Part shown: positions 1-6,380 of the stretch, piece by piece
Layout of the letters: the number at the start of each line of letters is the position of its first letter
How positions within the stretch are numbered: the stretch's first letter is position 1
Assembly (NCBI GenBank): GCA_017617575.1
Contig: JAFZVY010000144.1
Coordinates: forward strand, 1-43,605
Length of the DNA: 43,605 nucleotides
Source: Bacteroidaceae bacterium
GTDB lineage: Bacteria; Bacteroidota; Bacteroidia; Bacteroidales; Bacteroidaceae
Direction of reading: 5' to 3'
Notes under the pieces: model-generated
Database searches by the model: none
What the model saw: only the letters and a program-made list of their open reading frames with translations
What the model was told of the DNA's origin: nothing
Made by a program: the position numbers and the translations under genes

Positions 1-81
1 GAAGGCTTCTACAACAACAACAAAAACTATGACAACAAAAATTGTGTTGTTATTACCTCCAAATACGAAGGCTTCTACAAC
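1..81 (-). CRISPR. End of a type VI-B-like CRISPR array
   Basis: A 36-nt unit at 46-81 begins GTTG and ends CAAC. Its last 15 nt (GAAGGCTTCTACAAC) also stand at 1-15, exactly one 30-nt spacer (16-45) to the left, so the window opens inside a repeat-spacer-repeat array. Read on the minus strand, the repeat closely resembles published Cas13b (type VI-B) repeats as I remember them: GTTG start, TTTGGAGGTAA near the middle and ACAAC end, at the family's 36-nt repeat and 30-nt spacer sizes. Its terminal GTTGT/ACAAC can pair and an inner CCTTC/GGAGG stem is possible, as in VI-B repeats. No further repeat follows to the right. If the minus orientation is right, 46-81 is the promoter-proximal repeat and 16-45 the first spacer. 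Only 1.4 repeats are visible, so the type is an inference; no cas gene is inside the window. Confidence 0.78.
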
Positions 82-189
82 CCAATGTTAAATCTTTCCT
101 GACAAATAAGTATGTAAAAACATACTTCCACATAAAAAAGTTGTCATAATTGTGTATTTATTTGATTTAACACTCAGATTTTTTCGATG

Positions 190-197
190 CAAATATA
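190..197 (-). promoter_or_regulatory. Candidate leader promoter of the CRISPR array (-7 box)
   Basis: CAAATATA on the plus strand is TATATTTG on the minus strand, a match to the Bacteroidota -7 consensus TAnnTTTG. It sits about 110 bp to the right of the last repeat and points into the array. No good -33 box is seen, so support is partial. The surrounding CGATGCAAATATA is also found at the GH3 promoter near 22913. The rest of 82-374 is AT-rich leader and intergenic sequence with no gene. Confidence 0.45.
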
Positions 198-334
198 CAA
201 AAATATGTCTTAATGAAGATACACATGTTTTTATATTATTAAATTTTAGTATAATTTTAGGGCTACGTATGCTTATAATATAACCTTATATGAAAGAAAA
301 AATAAAAATGCCATTGTTTTTTGAGTGTTTTTTG

Positions 335-342
335 TACTTTTG
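335..342 (+). promoter_or_regulatory. Promoter of the WYL gene (-7 box)
   Basis: TACTTTTG fits TAnnTTTG, with a TTG-containing -33 region at about 314-316. Transcription would start near 349, some 25 nt before the ATG at 375. It faces away from the CRISPR leader, so the two units are divergent. Confidence 0.6.
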
Positions 343-374
343 CCTATTAAACAAATAATGCCAAAAAATCAAAT

Positions 375-1472
375 ATGGAAAATCGTCGAAAATTATTTAA
401 TAAAGATAGTGATTTTGGTAAACTAACCATATTAGTTTATAATGAACTCATGACAAGGAAACCTGTCACGTATGGAGATATAATTGAAAAGTTTGATGGA
501 AAAAAGAAAGATTCCAATCTAAAACAAACAGCTTGGAAGCACTACCATAGCTTGAAAATTGCTTTTAATACAGTAAAAATAGAAATAAAAAACAAAATTA
601 AGGAAAAATACGGTTACGATGGTGTTTGCATTAAAGAACATAAACGTGGGAAAGAAGTTACATATACATATATCTTTGAGAAGGATAACAATCCTCTTTC
701 CGAAGAAATAAAGGAACCAAAGCCAAATATTCCTAAGGAACTATATAGAAAAATCTGCTGGGCATGCGTTTGTATGGCTCCGAAAGACTTACTTAGTTAT
801 CTTTTTGAGGGACAAAAGATTTCTATCGACCATTTTATAAGCAAAGAAAACAAGCACATCCTTTTTACAAGTGCAAACAGAATAAAACAAACTCACATAG
901 ACTTATTTCCTAATTTATACAAATATATAGAAAACAAAAAAGTGTTATCTTTTATTTACGAACCATTTGACGAGCCAGAGAAAAAAATAACATTGCATCC
1001 CTACGGCTTGAAGGAATACAACGAGCGTTGGTTTTTGTGTGGCTGCCATGGTTGTAAAGATGAAAGAATGCGAGTGTACCCTCTTGATAGGATAAAAAGC
1101 GACTCTGTACGAGTAAAAGAGGATGTCACATACATAGAACCCGCAGAAAATCTTTGTGAAGATTATTTCAAGGACATAATAGGCGTGACCAAGAAAAAAC
1201 ATGACCAGAAATGCGAGATAATCTTACGTGCATACTCAAAGTATATGTTTATGTTGATGAAGACTAAACCTCTTCACCAGAGTCAACAGGTCAAAATAGA
1301 ATACAATGATGAAAATAAATATGGAGAGTTTACCATCATGATTATGCCTAACAACGAATTCTATGGCAGAATACTTCAAATGGGCGAAAATCTTGAAATA
1401 ATATCTCCCGAAGAAGTTAGAAACGAGATAAAAAAACGCACGAATGAAATGGCAAAACGCTATAATCAATAG
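375..1472 (+). CDS. WYL-domain transcriptional regulator
   Basis: A 365-residue protein whose central region (about 189-242) is a WYL domain: a short strand, then HPYGLKEYNERWFLCG and the RVYPLDRI segment, with the W-Y-L position read as R-W-F. About residues 290-365 match the WCX-type C-terminal region that follows WYL domains. Residues 1-100 are basic and probably the DNA-binding part, but do not show a textbook helix-turn-helix. WYL proteins are ligand-sensing regulators often found in defence islands and beside CRISPR loci, where some repress or modulate the system. This one starts about 290 bp from the CRISPR repeat and is divergently transcribed. Cytoplasmic, no signal peptide. The start at 375 follows the -7 box at 335 by a normal distance. 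Regulation of the array is inferred from position only. Confidence 0.85.
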   Translation: MENRRKLFNKDSDFGKLTILVYNELMTRKPVTYGDIIEKFDGKKKDSNLKQTAWKHYHSLKIAFNTVKIEIKNKIKEKYGYDGVCIKEHKRGKEVTYTYIFEKDNNPLSEEIKEPKPNIPKELYRKICWACVCMAPKDLLSYLFEGQKISIDHFISKENKHILFTSANRIKQTHIDLFPNLYKYIENKKVLSFIYEPFDEPEKKITLHPYGLKEYNERWFLCGCHGCKDERMRVYPLDRIKSDSVRVKEDVTYIEPAENLCEDYFKDIIGVTKKKHDQKCEIILRAYSKYMFMLMKTKPLHQSQQVKIEYNDENKYGEFTIMIMPNNEFYGRILQMGENLEIISPEEVRNEIKKRTNEMAKRYNQ

Positions 1473-1565
1473 GATGTTATCTCTTCTATTAAAGAAAAAA
1501 AGGTAACAAAAAAAAGTGTCACCACCCTTGCCAGTGAAATACTTTGTGATGTAAAAATAACGCCG

Positions 1566-1573
1566 TATTTTTG
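1566..1573 (+). promoter_or_regulatory. Promoter of the YkvA-family gene (-7 box)
   Basis: TATTTTTG fits TAnnTTTG about 80 nt before the ATG at 1649, giving a leader of roughly 65-70 nt that contains the hairpins at 1592-1632. Confidence 0.6.
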
Positions 1574-1591
1574 CATTGCAATAAACAAAAA

Positions 1592-1632
1592 GCCTCTTGT
1601 TGTTTTGCCCTCCAAGGAGGTATTATTGAGGC
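1592..1632 (+). promoter_or_regulatory. Nested hairpin in the YkvA leader
   Basis: GCCTC (1592-1596) can pair with GAGGC (1628-1632), enclosing CCTCCAAGGAGG (1609-1620), itself a tight hairpin. It lies just upstream of the start codon, so it could affect translation; it fits no riboswitch class I recognise. Confidence 0.35.
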
Positions 1633-1648
1633 AAAAAATTAATATATT

Positions 1649-1984
1649 ATGCTGAACACAATAGCAAAATATCAGGATGCTTTCACAGAGGAAGGCATGT
1701 GGGACAAACTTTCTAAGTTCGCAAAAAAAGGTGGACGTAAGTTTATTGAGAACGTTTTGATCTTATGGTATGCATTTCCCGATGCATCTGCAAAAGACAA
1801 AGCGATTATAATTGGTGCAATTGGATATTTCATCTCACCATTAGATGTAATTCCAGATTTTGTCATAGGCGGATTGTCTGATGACATTGGGGTCGTTGCA
1901 TGGGCTGTAGCTCGTGTTAGAATGAATGCTTCAGCTTCTGCGATACAGAAAGCAAAGCAGAAAACCAATGAATATTTCCAGTAA
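1649..1984 (+). CDS. YkvA family (DUF1232) small membrane protein
   Basis: A 111-residue protein with the DUF1232 signature around residues 50-75: a hydrophobic stretch reading IGYFISPLDVIPDFVIGG, followed by a second short hydrophobic stretch (LSDDIGVVAWAVARV). The SPxDxIPDF core is the family hallmark. These are small inner-membrane proteins of unknown role in many bacteria. The N-terminal 45 residues are soluble and basic (FAKKGGRKF). It stands alone between its own promoter (1566) and a strong terminator (2048), so it is a single-gene unit. Function is unknown beyond the family name. Confidence 0.88.
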   Translation: MLNTIAKYQDAFTEEGMWDKLSKFAKKGGRKFIENVLILWYAFPDASAKDKAIIIGAIGYFISPLDVIPDFVIGGLSDDIGVVAWAVARVRMNASASAIQKAKQKTNEYFQ

Positions 1985-2047
1985 ATATAGAATTGGCACC
2001 TACACTTAGAATCTACAATTAGAGATAATTGTCATTCTAATGTGAGA

Positions 2048-2084
2048 AAGCAAATCGAAATGTTACTTTCGATTTGCTTTTATT
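2048..2084 (+). terminator. Rho-independent terminator after the YkvA gene
   Basis: AAGCAAATCGAAA (2048-2060) is exactly complementary to TTTCGATTTGCTT (2067-2079), with a 6-nt loop and a following T-rich tail. The arms are symmetrical. Confidence 0.8.
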
Positions 2085-2161
2085 TATATATGCAAGATTA
2101 CTTCCATACTGTTAGATACCAACAAAGAGCCAATCCGCCTAATTCAACAAATAATCCATTT

Positions 2162-3316
2162 TTACTTCACAATCGCATCTGCGAGTGCTTCGAGTTGTGC
2201 AAGGTCTGTGGTCTTCATCGAGCTCTTGAGCGTTACGACTGGCTCGACAATCTCGATGTCCTTCATGCCTTCGAGCATTCCGCGCATGATGCGTGCTGCC
2301 TGAGGTGCCCAGCTTCCGTTCTCAATGATACCGATGCGACGACGCTGGTAGCCCTTAATCTTGAGCTTGTGCAGGAAGAAGTGCATTGGTGGGAAGATGT
2401 CACCATCGTATGTGGCACATGCGAGGACAACGGAGCCCATGCGGAAGGCATCCTCTATCACCTCTGCCATGTCATCACGTGAGAGGTCAGCTACTGCCAC
2501 CTTTGAAGCACCCTTTGCTTCAAGCATCTCTGCCAACTTCTCGGCAGCCTTGCGTGTGTTACCGTGGATTGATGCGTAGGCAACGAGCACTCCGCCCGGA
2601 GTCTCCACGTCGTACGCACTCCATATCTTATAGAGGCGAAGAGCCTCAGCCATCTTCTCTCCCTCAAGTACAGGACCGTGAAGAGGAGCAATCTTGCTCA
2701 CCTTTAGACCAGCCACCTTCTTGAGTACGTTTGACACATTGTTGCCATACTTGCCACAGATGTTGAAGTAATAGCGACGTGCCTCACATGCCCAGTCATC
2801 CTCATCGGCAGAATAAACGCCGAACTTACCAAAGCCGTCTGCGCTGAAGAGCGTATCCTCACTTGCAAGGTAAGTCATGATAACCTCTGGCCAGTGTACC
2901 ATAGGTGCAGCGATGAAGCTGAGCACCATGCCTGCGCCGAGGTCGAGCGTGTCACCTTCCTTGACTGTTGCGATATTCACCTGAAGATTCTCGTTGAACT
3001 GTCCCATGAACTTCTTGGCATTGTCCGAGCACACGATGGTGATGTCTGGGAACTTTGCCACGAGTGAAGCCACCGAACCGCTGTGGTCTGGCTCCATGTG
3101 CTGAACCACGAGATAGTCAGGAGTGCGACCGCCGAGAGCAGCCTCAAGGTTAGCCATCCACTCGTTCTTCTTGCGCAAGTCAACGCTATCCATAATGGCT
3201 ATCTTGTCGCCCTCGATGAGGTAACTGTTGTAGCACATTCCGTCTGGCACTACGTACTGACTCTCAAAAAGGTCTATATCATGGTCATCCACTCCGATGT
3301 ATTTTACTTTGCTCAT
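2162..3316 (-). CDS. Flavodiiron protein (A-type flavoprotein, FprA/ROO-like)
   Basis: A 384-residue cytoplasmic enzyme that reduces O2 to water and/or NO to N2O. Residues 1-240 are a metallo-beta-lactamase-like diiron domain with the ligand motif HMEPDH (His73, Glu75, Asp77, His78), His141, Asp160 in LFSADGFGKFG and His213 in PLHG. Residues 243-384 are a flavodoxin-like FMN domain starting VAYASIHGNTRKAAEK. I place the start at the internal Met (MSKVKYIG, codon ending at 3316) because the longer reading frame, starting at 3367, begins inside the -7 box at 3365. Electrons usually come from rubredoxin, and a rubredoxin gene lies directly upstream on the same strand (3471-3629). The pair would protect an anaerobe against oxygen or nitrosative stress. 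Whether O2 or NO is preferred cannot be read from sequence. Confidence 0.93.
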   Translation of the reverse strand: MSKVKYIGVDDHDIDLFESQYVVPDGMCYNSYLIEGDKIAIMDSVDLRKKNEWMANLEAALGGRTPDYLVVQHMEPDHSGSVASLVAKFPDITIVCSDNAKKFMGQFNENLQVNIATVKEGDTLDLGAGMVLSFIAAPMVHWPEVIMTYLASEDTLFSADGFGKFGVYSADEDDWACEARRYYFNICGKYGNNVSNVLKKVAGLKVSKIAPLHGPVLEGEKMAEALRLYKIWSAYDVETPGGVLVAYASIHGNTRKAAEKLAEMLEAKGASKVAVADLSRDDMAEVIEDAFRMGSVVLACATYDGDIFPPMHFFLHKLKIKGYQRRRIGIIENGSWAPQAARIMRGMLEGMKDIEIVEPVVTLKSSMKTTDLAQLEALADAIVK

Positions 3317-3364
3317 AATAGATTGTTTTGTGACGTTGTTAATATTATTGTATTTTTCCGCTTG

Positions 3365-3395
3365 CAAAGATAGCGTTTCAATTCATAATATCAAA
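3365..3395 (-). promoter_or_regulatory. Promoter of the flavodiiron gene
   Basis: CAAAGATA (3365-3372; TATCTTTG on the coding strand) is a -7 box, and CAAA at 3392-3395 is a -33 box at 19-bp spacing. This gives the gene its own promoter and excludes the upstream ATG as start. Confidence 0.7.
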
Positions 3396-3406
3396 TAAAA
3401 ACATGC

Positions 3407-3446
3407 AAAAAGACCGTGCTTGCATCAATTATGCAGCACAGTCCTC
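3407..3446 (-). terminator. Terminator after rubredoxin
   Basis: On the minus strand an imperfect stem (GACTGTGCTGCAT with ATGCAAGCACGGTC) is followed by five T residues. It lies between the rubredoxin stop and the flavodiiron promoter, so the two genes are probably separate transcripts. Confidence 0.6.
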
Positions 3447-3470
3447 TTGTTATTGCTTACGATTCCTTCC

Positions 3471-3629
3471 CTATCCCACTGGTGAGAACTCGTCCTTGCC
3501 TACACTACACATAGGACAGAGGAAATCATCTGGAAGGTCCTCGAATGCTGTTCCTGGTGCTATACCGTTATCTGGGTCACCTACTGCTGGGTCATACTCC
3601 CAACCACATACATCACATACGTACTTCAT
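3471..3629 (-). CDS. Rubredoxin
   Basis: A 52-residue protein with two CxxC iron-binding motifs: [12 protein letters not shown] (Cys5, Cys8) and [12 protein letters not shown] (Cys38, Cys41), ending FSPVG. The spacing, the aromatic residues and the GxxPGTxFxDLPDDFxCP segment are diagnostic of rubredoxin. It carries single electrons in the cytoplasm, and the flavodiiron protein encoded next downstream is the classic acceptor. It has its own terminator at 3407. No clear TAnnTTTG box lies between it and the small gene at 3714-3959, 85 bp upstream, so the two may be co-transcribed. Confidence 0.95.
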   Translation of the reverse strand: MKYVCDVCGWEYDPAVGDPDNGIAPGTAFEDLPDDFLCPMCSVGKDEFSPVG

Positions 3630-3713
3630 AGTCTTTATGGTTTTTAATAGTGAATAATCGCTAAGACCGAGGAAGGTCTTAACCCTTTATTATGCTTTCT
3701 GTCTCTGTTCCCC

Positions 3714-3959
3714 TTAGTAGCTCATGCCCTTGCCTTCGCTCCATTCCTTCAGGAGATAGCCGTGGGCATCAGTACAATGGTCGTGAATCCTCTGCTGTAG
3801 CTCCGGCGTAAGGCTTGACCACAAGCGCGTGCAAGCAGGATAAGTGATTGTGTCGTTCCACTCCACTGCCTTCTTGTCAACTATCTTGCAGGCAATGCGC
3901 TCTTTCTGGGCTATTGTCAGCGAAGACCACCATACGTTCATGTCTTTATTCATATTCAT
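3714..3959 (-). CDS. Small conserved-looking hypothetical protein
   Basis: I do not recognise this protein. It is about 81 residues, starting MNMNKDMNVWWSSL, with no signal peptide or membrane segment, rich in Trp, His and charged residues; two WSSLT segments (near residues 10 and 50) suggest a short internal repeat. The start is placed at 3959 because an in-frame upstream ATG at 4001 lies inside the -7 promoter box (3995-4002); a second ATG at 3953 is equally possible. It precedes rubredoxin and the flavodiiron protein on the same strand, so a role in redox stress is possible but unproven. Confidence 0.7.
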   Translation of the reverse strand: MNMNKDMNVWWSSLTIAQKERIACKIVDKKAVEWNDTITYPACTRLWSSLTPELQQRIHDHCTDAHGYLLKEWSEGKGMSY

Positions 3960-3994
3960 ATAGTTTTTCAAAGTGCTTCTTTTGTATTCGCGTG

Positions 3995-4002
3995 CAAACA
4001 TA
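3995..4002 (-). promoter_or_regulatory. Promoter of the small hypothetical gene (-7 box)
   Basis: CAAACATA (TATGTTTG on the coding strand) fits TAnnTTTG. It overlaps the first in-frame ATG, which therefore cannot be the start. Confidence 0.55.
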
Positions 4003-4104
4003 CGAAACTTCTTTTAATTGTCCAAGGATTTTGTTACTTTTATTTCCAACTAATCCTCCTCACATTGCTTCGTACCGAGGAACATGGCCAACCGTCACGG
4101 GACA

Positions 4105-5244
4105 TCACAAGCAGAATCCCATGGATATGATTAGGCTGTTGCGTCCCTTTGGCTCCTTGCTGCCAGTGAAGAACTGGTATTCGTAGCCAACGCCCAAGGA
4201 TATGCGCTCACGCATCATGTACTGCACCTTGAGTCCCAAGCCGAGGAGCGTATGATTCTTGTTCTGCACCTCTTTATATCCTCGGCGCACAGGTCCATGC
4301 TGACGCAAGGCGAGATACGAAGCCGTGGCATAAGGTGCAAAGTTCCACACGTCATAGCCGTTCTGAACTGGGAGGTTGAATCCAAGCCTTCCCGTCATGT
4401 CCCACGAATGAACAGGACCTATAACTCGGATGAATGGGTCGAAGTCCTCGTCATAATAGATATAGAGCAACTCATGGCAAGGAGTATAGCCCAATCCAGC
4501 ATATAAGTACTTATATGTGAAGTCAACGTAGGCGCCATTAGACTGGCACACCTCGCCCCACGCATCGCCGTCAATCCAGTTGGTGGTGAATCCCACGGAA
4601 ACGGACGACAAGGCATCCCTCCACGACACTATCTTATTGGAAGGATATGCCTGCCTCCAGTCGTCAGCAAGGTTGTCAAGATACTTGTCGTTGTCTATGG
4701 TCATCATGCGCCAAGGTAGCACCTTGTCACCCTCGAACGTACCCAATATGGCATTAGGCTTGTCATTAGGAAAGACGTTGCACACGTTCAGTATCTTGTA
4801 TTCATCCTCCATGCCCGAAACGGAATAGCGGTAAGCCACGCCATCATCAAACACCCTTATCTCAAGCACGGCACCCGTGACGGATTCCAAGATAAGGCTG
4901 TTGTATCTGTCGCCCAATATTGACAGCACATCATAGTCCTCGCCCGCAAGCCTGACGGGAACAGACGTAGTGCGACTGGTTGCCACGTCCGCCTTGCCAA
5001 AGGACATACGCTTGCCACCTGAGTACAGTTCTAGTCCCACCTCACGATTCTTGACAACAGTCTTGCCGTCGGCAGTAACATTAATCCTCATTCCGTCGGC
5101 TACCATCATCTTCGTGTTCACGTTGCGTCTCCTCACCATATTAATGCTTACGTTCACATTATTGTCAGGAGAGGAAACGGTATATTGTGCGTTTGCAATG
5201 AAAGGGGAACACACACACAAGAGCAGTAAAACGTATTTTTTCAT
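4105..5244 (-). CDS. Exported protein: GH97 N-terminal-like domain plus barrel-like C-terminus
   Basis: A 379-residue exported protein with signal peptide MKKYVLLLLCVCSPFIANA. Residues 21-185 resemble the N-terminal beta-sandwich of GH97 glycosidases (SusB-type): SSPDNNVNVSI, then LGDRYNSLILE and EIRVFDDGVAYRY. The GH97 catalytic barrel that should follow is absent. Instead residues 210-379 alternate short amphipathic strands with turns (VSVGFTTNWI, GAYVDFTYKYLYAGLGY, LLGLGLKVQYMM, ISLGVGYEYQF) and end NSLIISMGFCL, the look of a small outer-membrane beta-barrel. It could be a surface glycan-binding protein or a decayed enzyme with a new C-terminus. There is no SusC/SusD pair nearby. The domain calls are by eye; the combination is unusual. 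Confidence 0.7.
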   Translation of the reverse strand: MKKYVLLLLCVCSPFIANAQYTVSSPDNNVNVSINMVRRRNVNTKMMVADGMRINVTADGKTVVKNREVGLELYSGGKRMSFGKADVATSRTTSVPVRLAGEDYDVLSILGDRYNSLILESVTGAVLEIRVFDDGVAYRYSVSGMEDEYKILNVCNVFPNDKPNAILGTFEGDKVLPWRMMTIDNDKYLDNLADDWRQAYPSNKIVSWRDALSSVSVGFTTNWIDGDAWGEVCQSNGAYVDFTYKYLYAGLGYTPCHELLYIYYDEDFDPFIRVIGPVHSWDMTGRLGFNLPVQNGYDVWNFAPYATASYLALRQHGPVRRGYKEVQNKNHTLLGLGLKVQYMMRERISLGVGYEYQFFTGSKEPKGRNSLIISMGFCL

Positions 5245-5317
5245 ACTGGTATTTGTTTTTCAAACCTGACGTACACTTTTCAAAGCAAACATCAGGGTCG
5301 GGTTCAACATTACGCTA

Positions 5318-5325
5318 CAAAAGTA
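5318..5325 (-). promoter_or_regulatory. Promoter of the GH97-N/barrel gene (-7 box)
   Basis: CAAAAGTA (TACTTTTG on the coding strand) lies about 75 nt upstream of the start at 5244. A purine-rich stretch with CAACAAAA follows near 5354. Confidence 0.55.
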
Positions 5326-5398
5326 AGTTTTCTATCTGAAACAGAAAAGAAAACAACAAAAAAAGCGCACATTAGCGAATGTATTATCGCTTTTTTAC

Positions 5399-5406
5399 TA
5401 CCTTTG
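5399..5406 (+). promoter_or_regulatory. Promoter of the DUF2147 gene (-7 box)
   Basis: TACCTTTG fits TAnnTTTG, giving a leader of about 45 nt before 5458. It is divergent from the promoter at 5318; no clear -33 box is seen. Confidence 0.6.
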
Positions 5407-5457
5407 CACGCAGAAAACAACAAACATATATAAATCACAAACTAAAACAAAACAAAT

Positions 5458-5898
5458 ATGATGAAGAAAGTGCTTCTCACACTTATCGTATGTCTCATGG
5501 CAGGAATAAGTGCAGTTGCCCAAAGTGACGGCGACAAGATTATCGGTACGTACAAGGCTGTACAGGAAGGTAACGTAAGCAAGGTAAAGATTTCAAAGAA
5601 TGGCGATGGCTACAAGGCACAGATTATATGGCTTGAGCATCCTAACAATCCTGACGGAACGCCAAAGCTTGACAAGAAGAATCCAGACAAGGCAAAGCGC
5701 AACGTTCATGCCGACAAGATTGTCCTTGTGGATAAGATAAAGTACAAGGGGGGCGTGTGGAAGGACGCAAAGATATACGACCCAACAAAGGGCAAGAGCT
5801 TCGACGTGGAGATGAAGTTCAAGGACTCAAAGACCCTTCAGGTAAAGGGCTCGCTCCTTATCTTCTCCCAAACCGTGGAATGGATAAAGCTTGACTAA
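5458..5898 (+). CDS. DUF2147 family exported protein
   Basis: A 146-residue protein with signal peptide MMKKVLLTLIVCLMAGISAVAQ. The mature part reads DKIIGTYKAVQEGNVSKVKISKNGDGYKAQIIWLE, then a lysine-rich loop, then KGGVWKDAKIYDPTKGKSFDVEMKFKDSKTLQVKGS. This is the DUF2147 lipocalin-like beta-sheet pattern, with the usual G-x-W/Y start and the IYDPxxGK motif. The family is periplasmic, common in Bacteroidota and Proteobacteria, and of unknown function. The second ATG (5461) is an equally good start. It is a single-gene unit with its own promoter and terminator. Confidence 0.88.
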   Translation: MMKKVLLTLIVCLMAGISAVAQSDGDKIIGTYKAVQEGNVSKVKISKNGDGYKAQIIWLEHPNNPDGTPKLDKKNPDKAKRNVHADKIVLVDKIKYKGGVWKDAKIYDPTKGKSFDVEMKFKDSKTLQVKGSLLIFSQTVEWIKLD

Positions 5899-5929
5899 GC
5901 TATAATGCTTTTAGCAAGACAATCAGAAA

Positions 5930-5965
5930 AGCCGTTCGGAACAAGTGACCGAACGGCTAATTTCA
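5930..5965 (+). terminator. Terminator after the DUF2147 gene
   Basis: AGCCGTTCGG (5930-5939) pairs with CCGAACGGCT (5949-5958) across a 9-nt loop. The T tract is short (AATTT). Confidence 0.65.
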
Positions 5966-6033
5966 TATATGGTGAGTATGTAAACATATCAGAAGAATGA
6001 TATAGACGCATAAGACTGATGGAGACATAAAAG

Positions 6034-6065
6034 AAAAGGTCTTGCAGAAATCTGCAAGACCTTTT
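6034..6065 (-). terminator. Terminator after tRNA-His
   Basis: AAAAGGTCTTGCAGA (6034-6048) and TCTGCAAGACCTTTT (6051-6065) form a 15-bp perfect stem. On the minus strand it is followed by T-rich sequence, just downstream of the tRNA. Confidence 0.75.
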
Positions 6066-6071
6066 ACTGAG

Positions 6072-6146
6072 GGTGGAGGGTGGGACTCGAACCCACGACA
6101 TTCAGAACCACAATCTGACGCTCTAACCAACTGAACTACATCCACC
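6072..6146 (-). tRNA. tRNA-His (GTG)
   Basis: The minus strand folds as a tRNA: acceptor GTGGATG with an extra G at -1, the histidine identity element; D arm GTTC...GAGC; anticodon arm CAGA-TTGTGGT-TCTG with anticodon GTG; T arm GTGGG-TTCGAGT-CCCAC; 3' end CCTCCAC plus C opposite G-1. One acceptor pair (T6 with C67) is a mismatch. CCA is not encoded. A promoter (6199-6230) and a terminator (6034-6065) frame it. Confidence 0.93.
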
Positions 6147-6198
6147 ATGTTAGTGCTTATCGGGCGTTACCACTGGGGTGTCTCCCGTTTTGCGAGTG

Positions 6199-6230
6199 CA
6201 AAGGTACAATAATCTTTTGAACTGACAAAA
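6199..6230 (-). promoter_or_regulatory. Promoter of tRNA-His
   Basis: CAAAGGTA (6199-6206; TACCTTTG on the coding strand) is a -7 box, with CAAAA at 6226-6230 as -33 box at 19-bp spacing. Confidence 0.7.
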
Positions 6231-6317
6231 CTTTTTTGAAAAATTTCAAATGTATTATTTCAAATTTAGCTTTCAAAAGCAAGCTTTCTCATATCCCAAA
6301 TGTCAAATCTCAAAATT

Positions 6318-6348
6318 ATGCCTCCGGAACGCTTATTCCCGGAGGCAT
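6318..6348 (-). terminator. Terminator after the CE1-like esterase
   Basis: ATGCCTCCGG (6318-6327) pairs with CCGGAGGCAT (6339-6348). On the minus strand the stem is followed by AATTTTG. It lies about 30 bp after the esterase stop. Confidence 0.7.
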
Positions 6349-6380
6349 AGATTTGAAATTATAGAGTTGACTTTTACTTC

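Noticed and set aside
141-153. 13-bp match (TTGTCATAATTGT) between the CRISPR leader and 43073-43085
   Set aside because: It is short and AT-rich; a chance match is plausible and nothing else links the sites.
3317-3367. Upstream in-frame ATG giving the flavodiiron protein 17 extra residues
   Set aside because: That ATG overlaps or precedes the -7 promoter box at 3365-3372; the family starts at MSKVKYIG.
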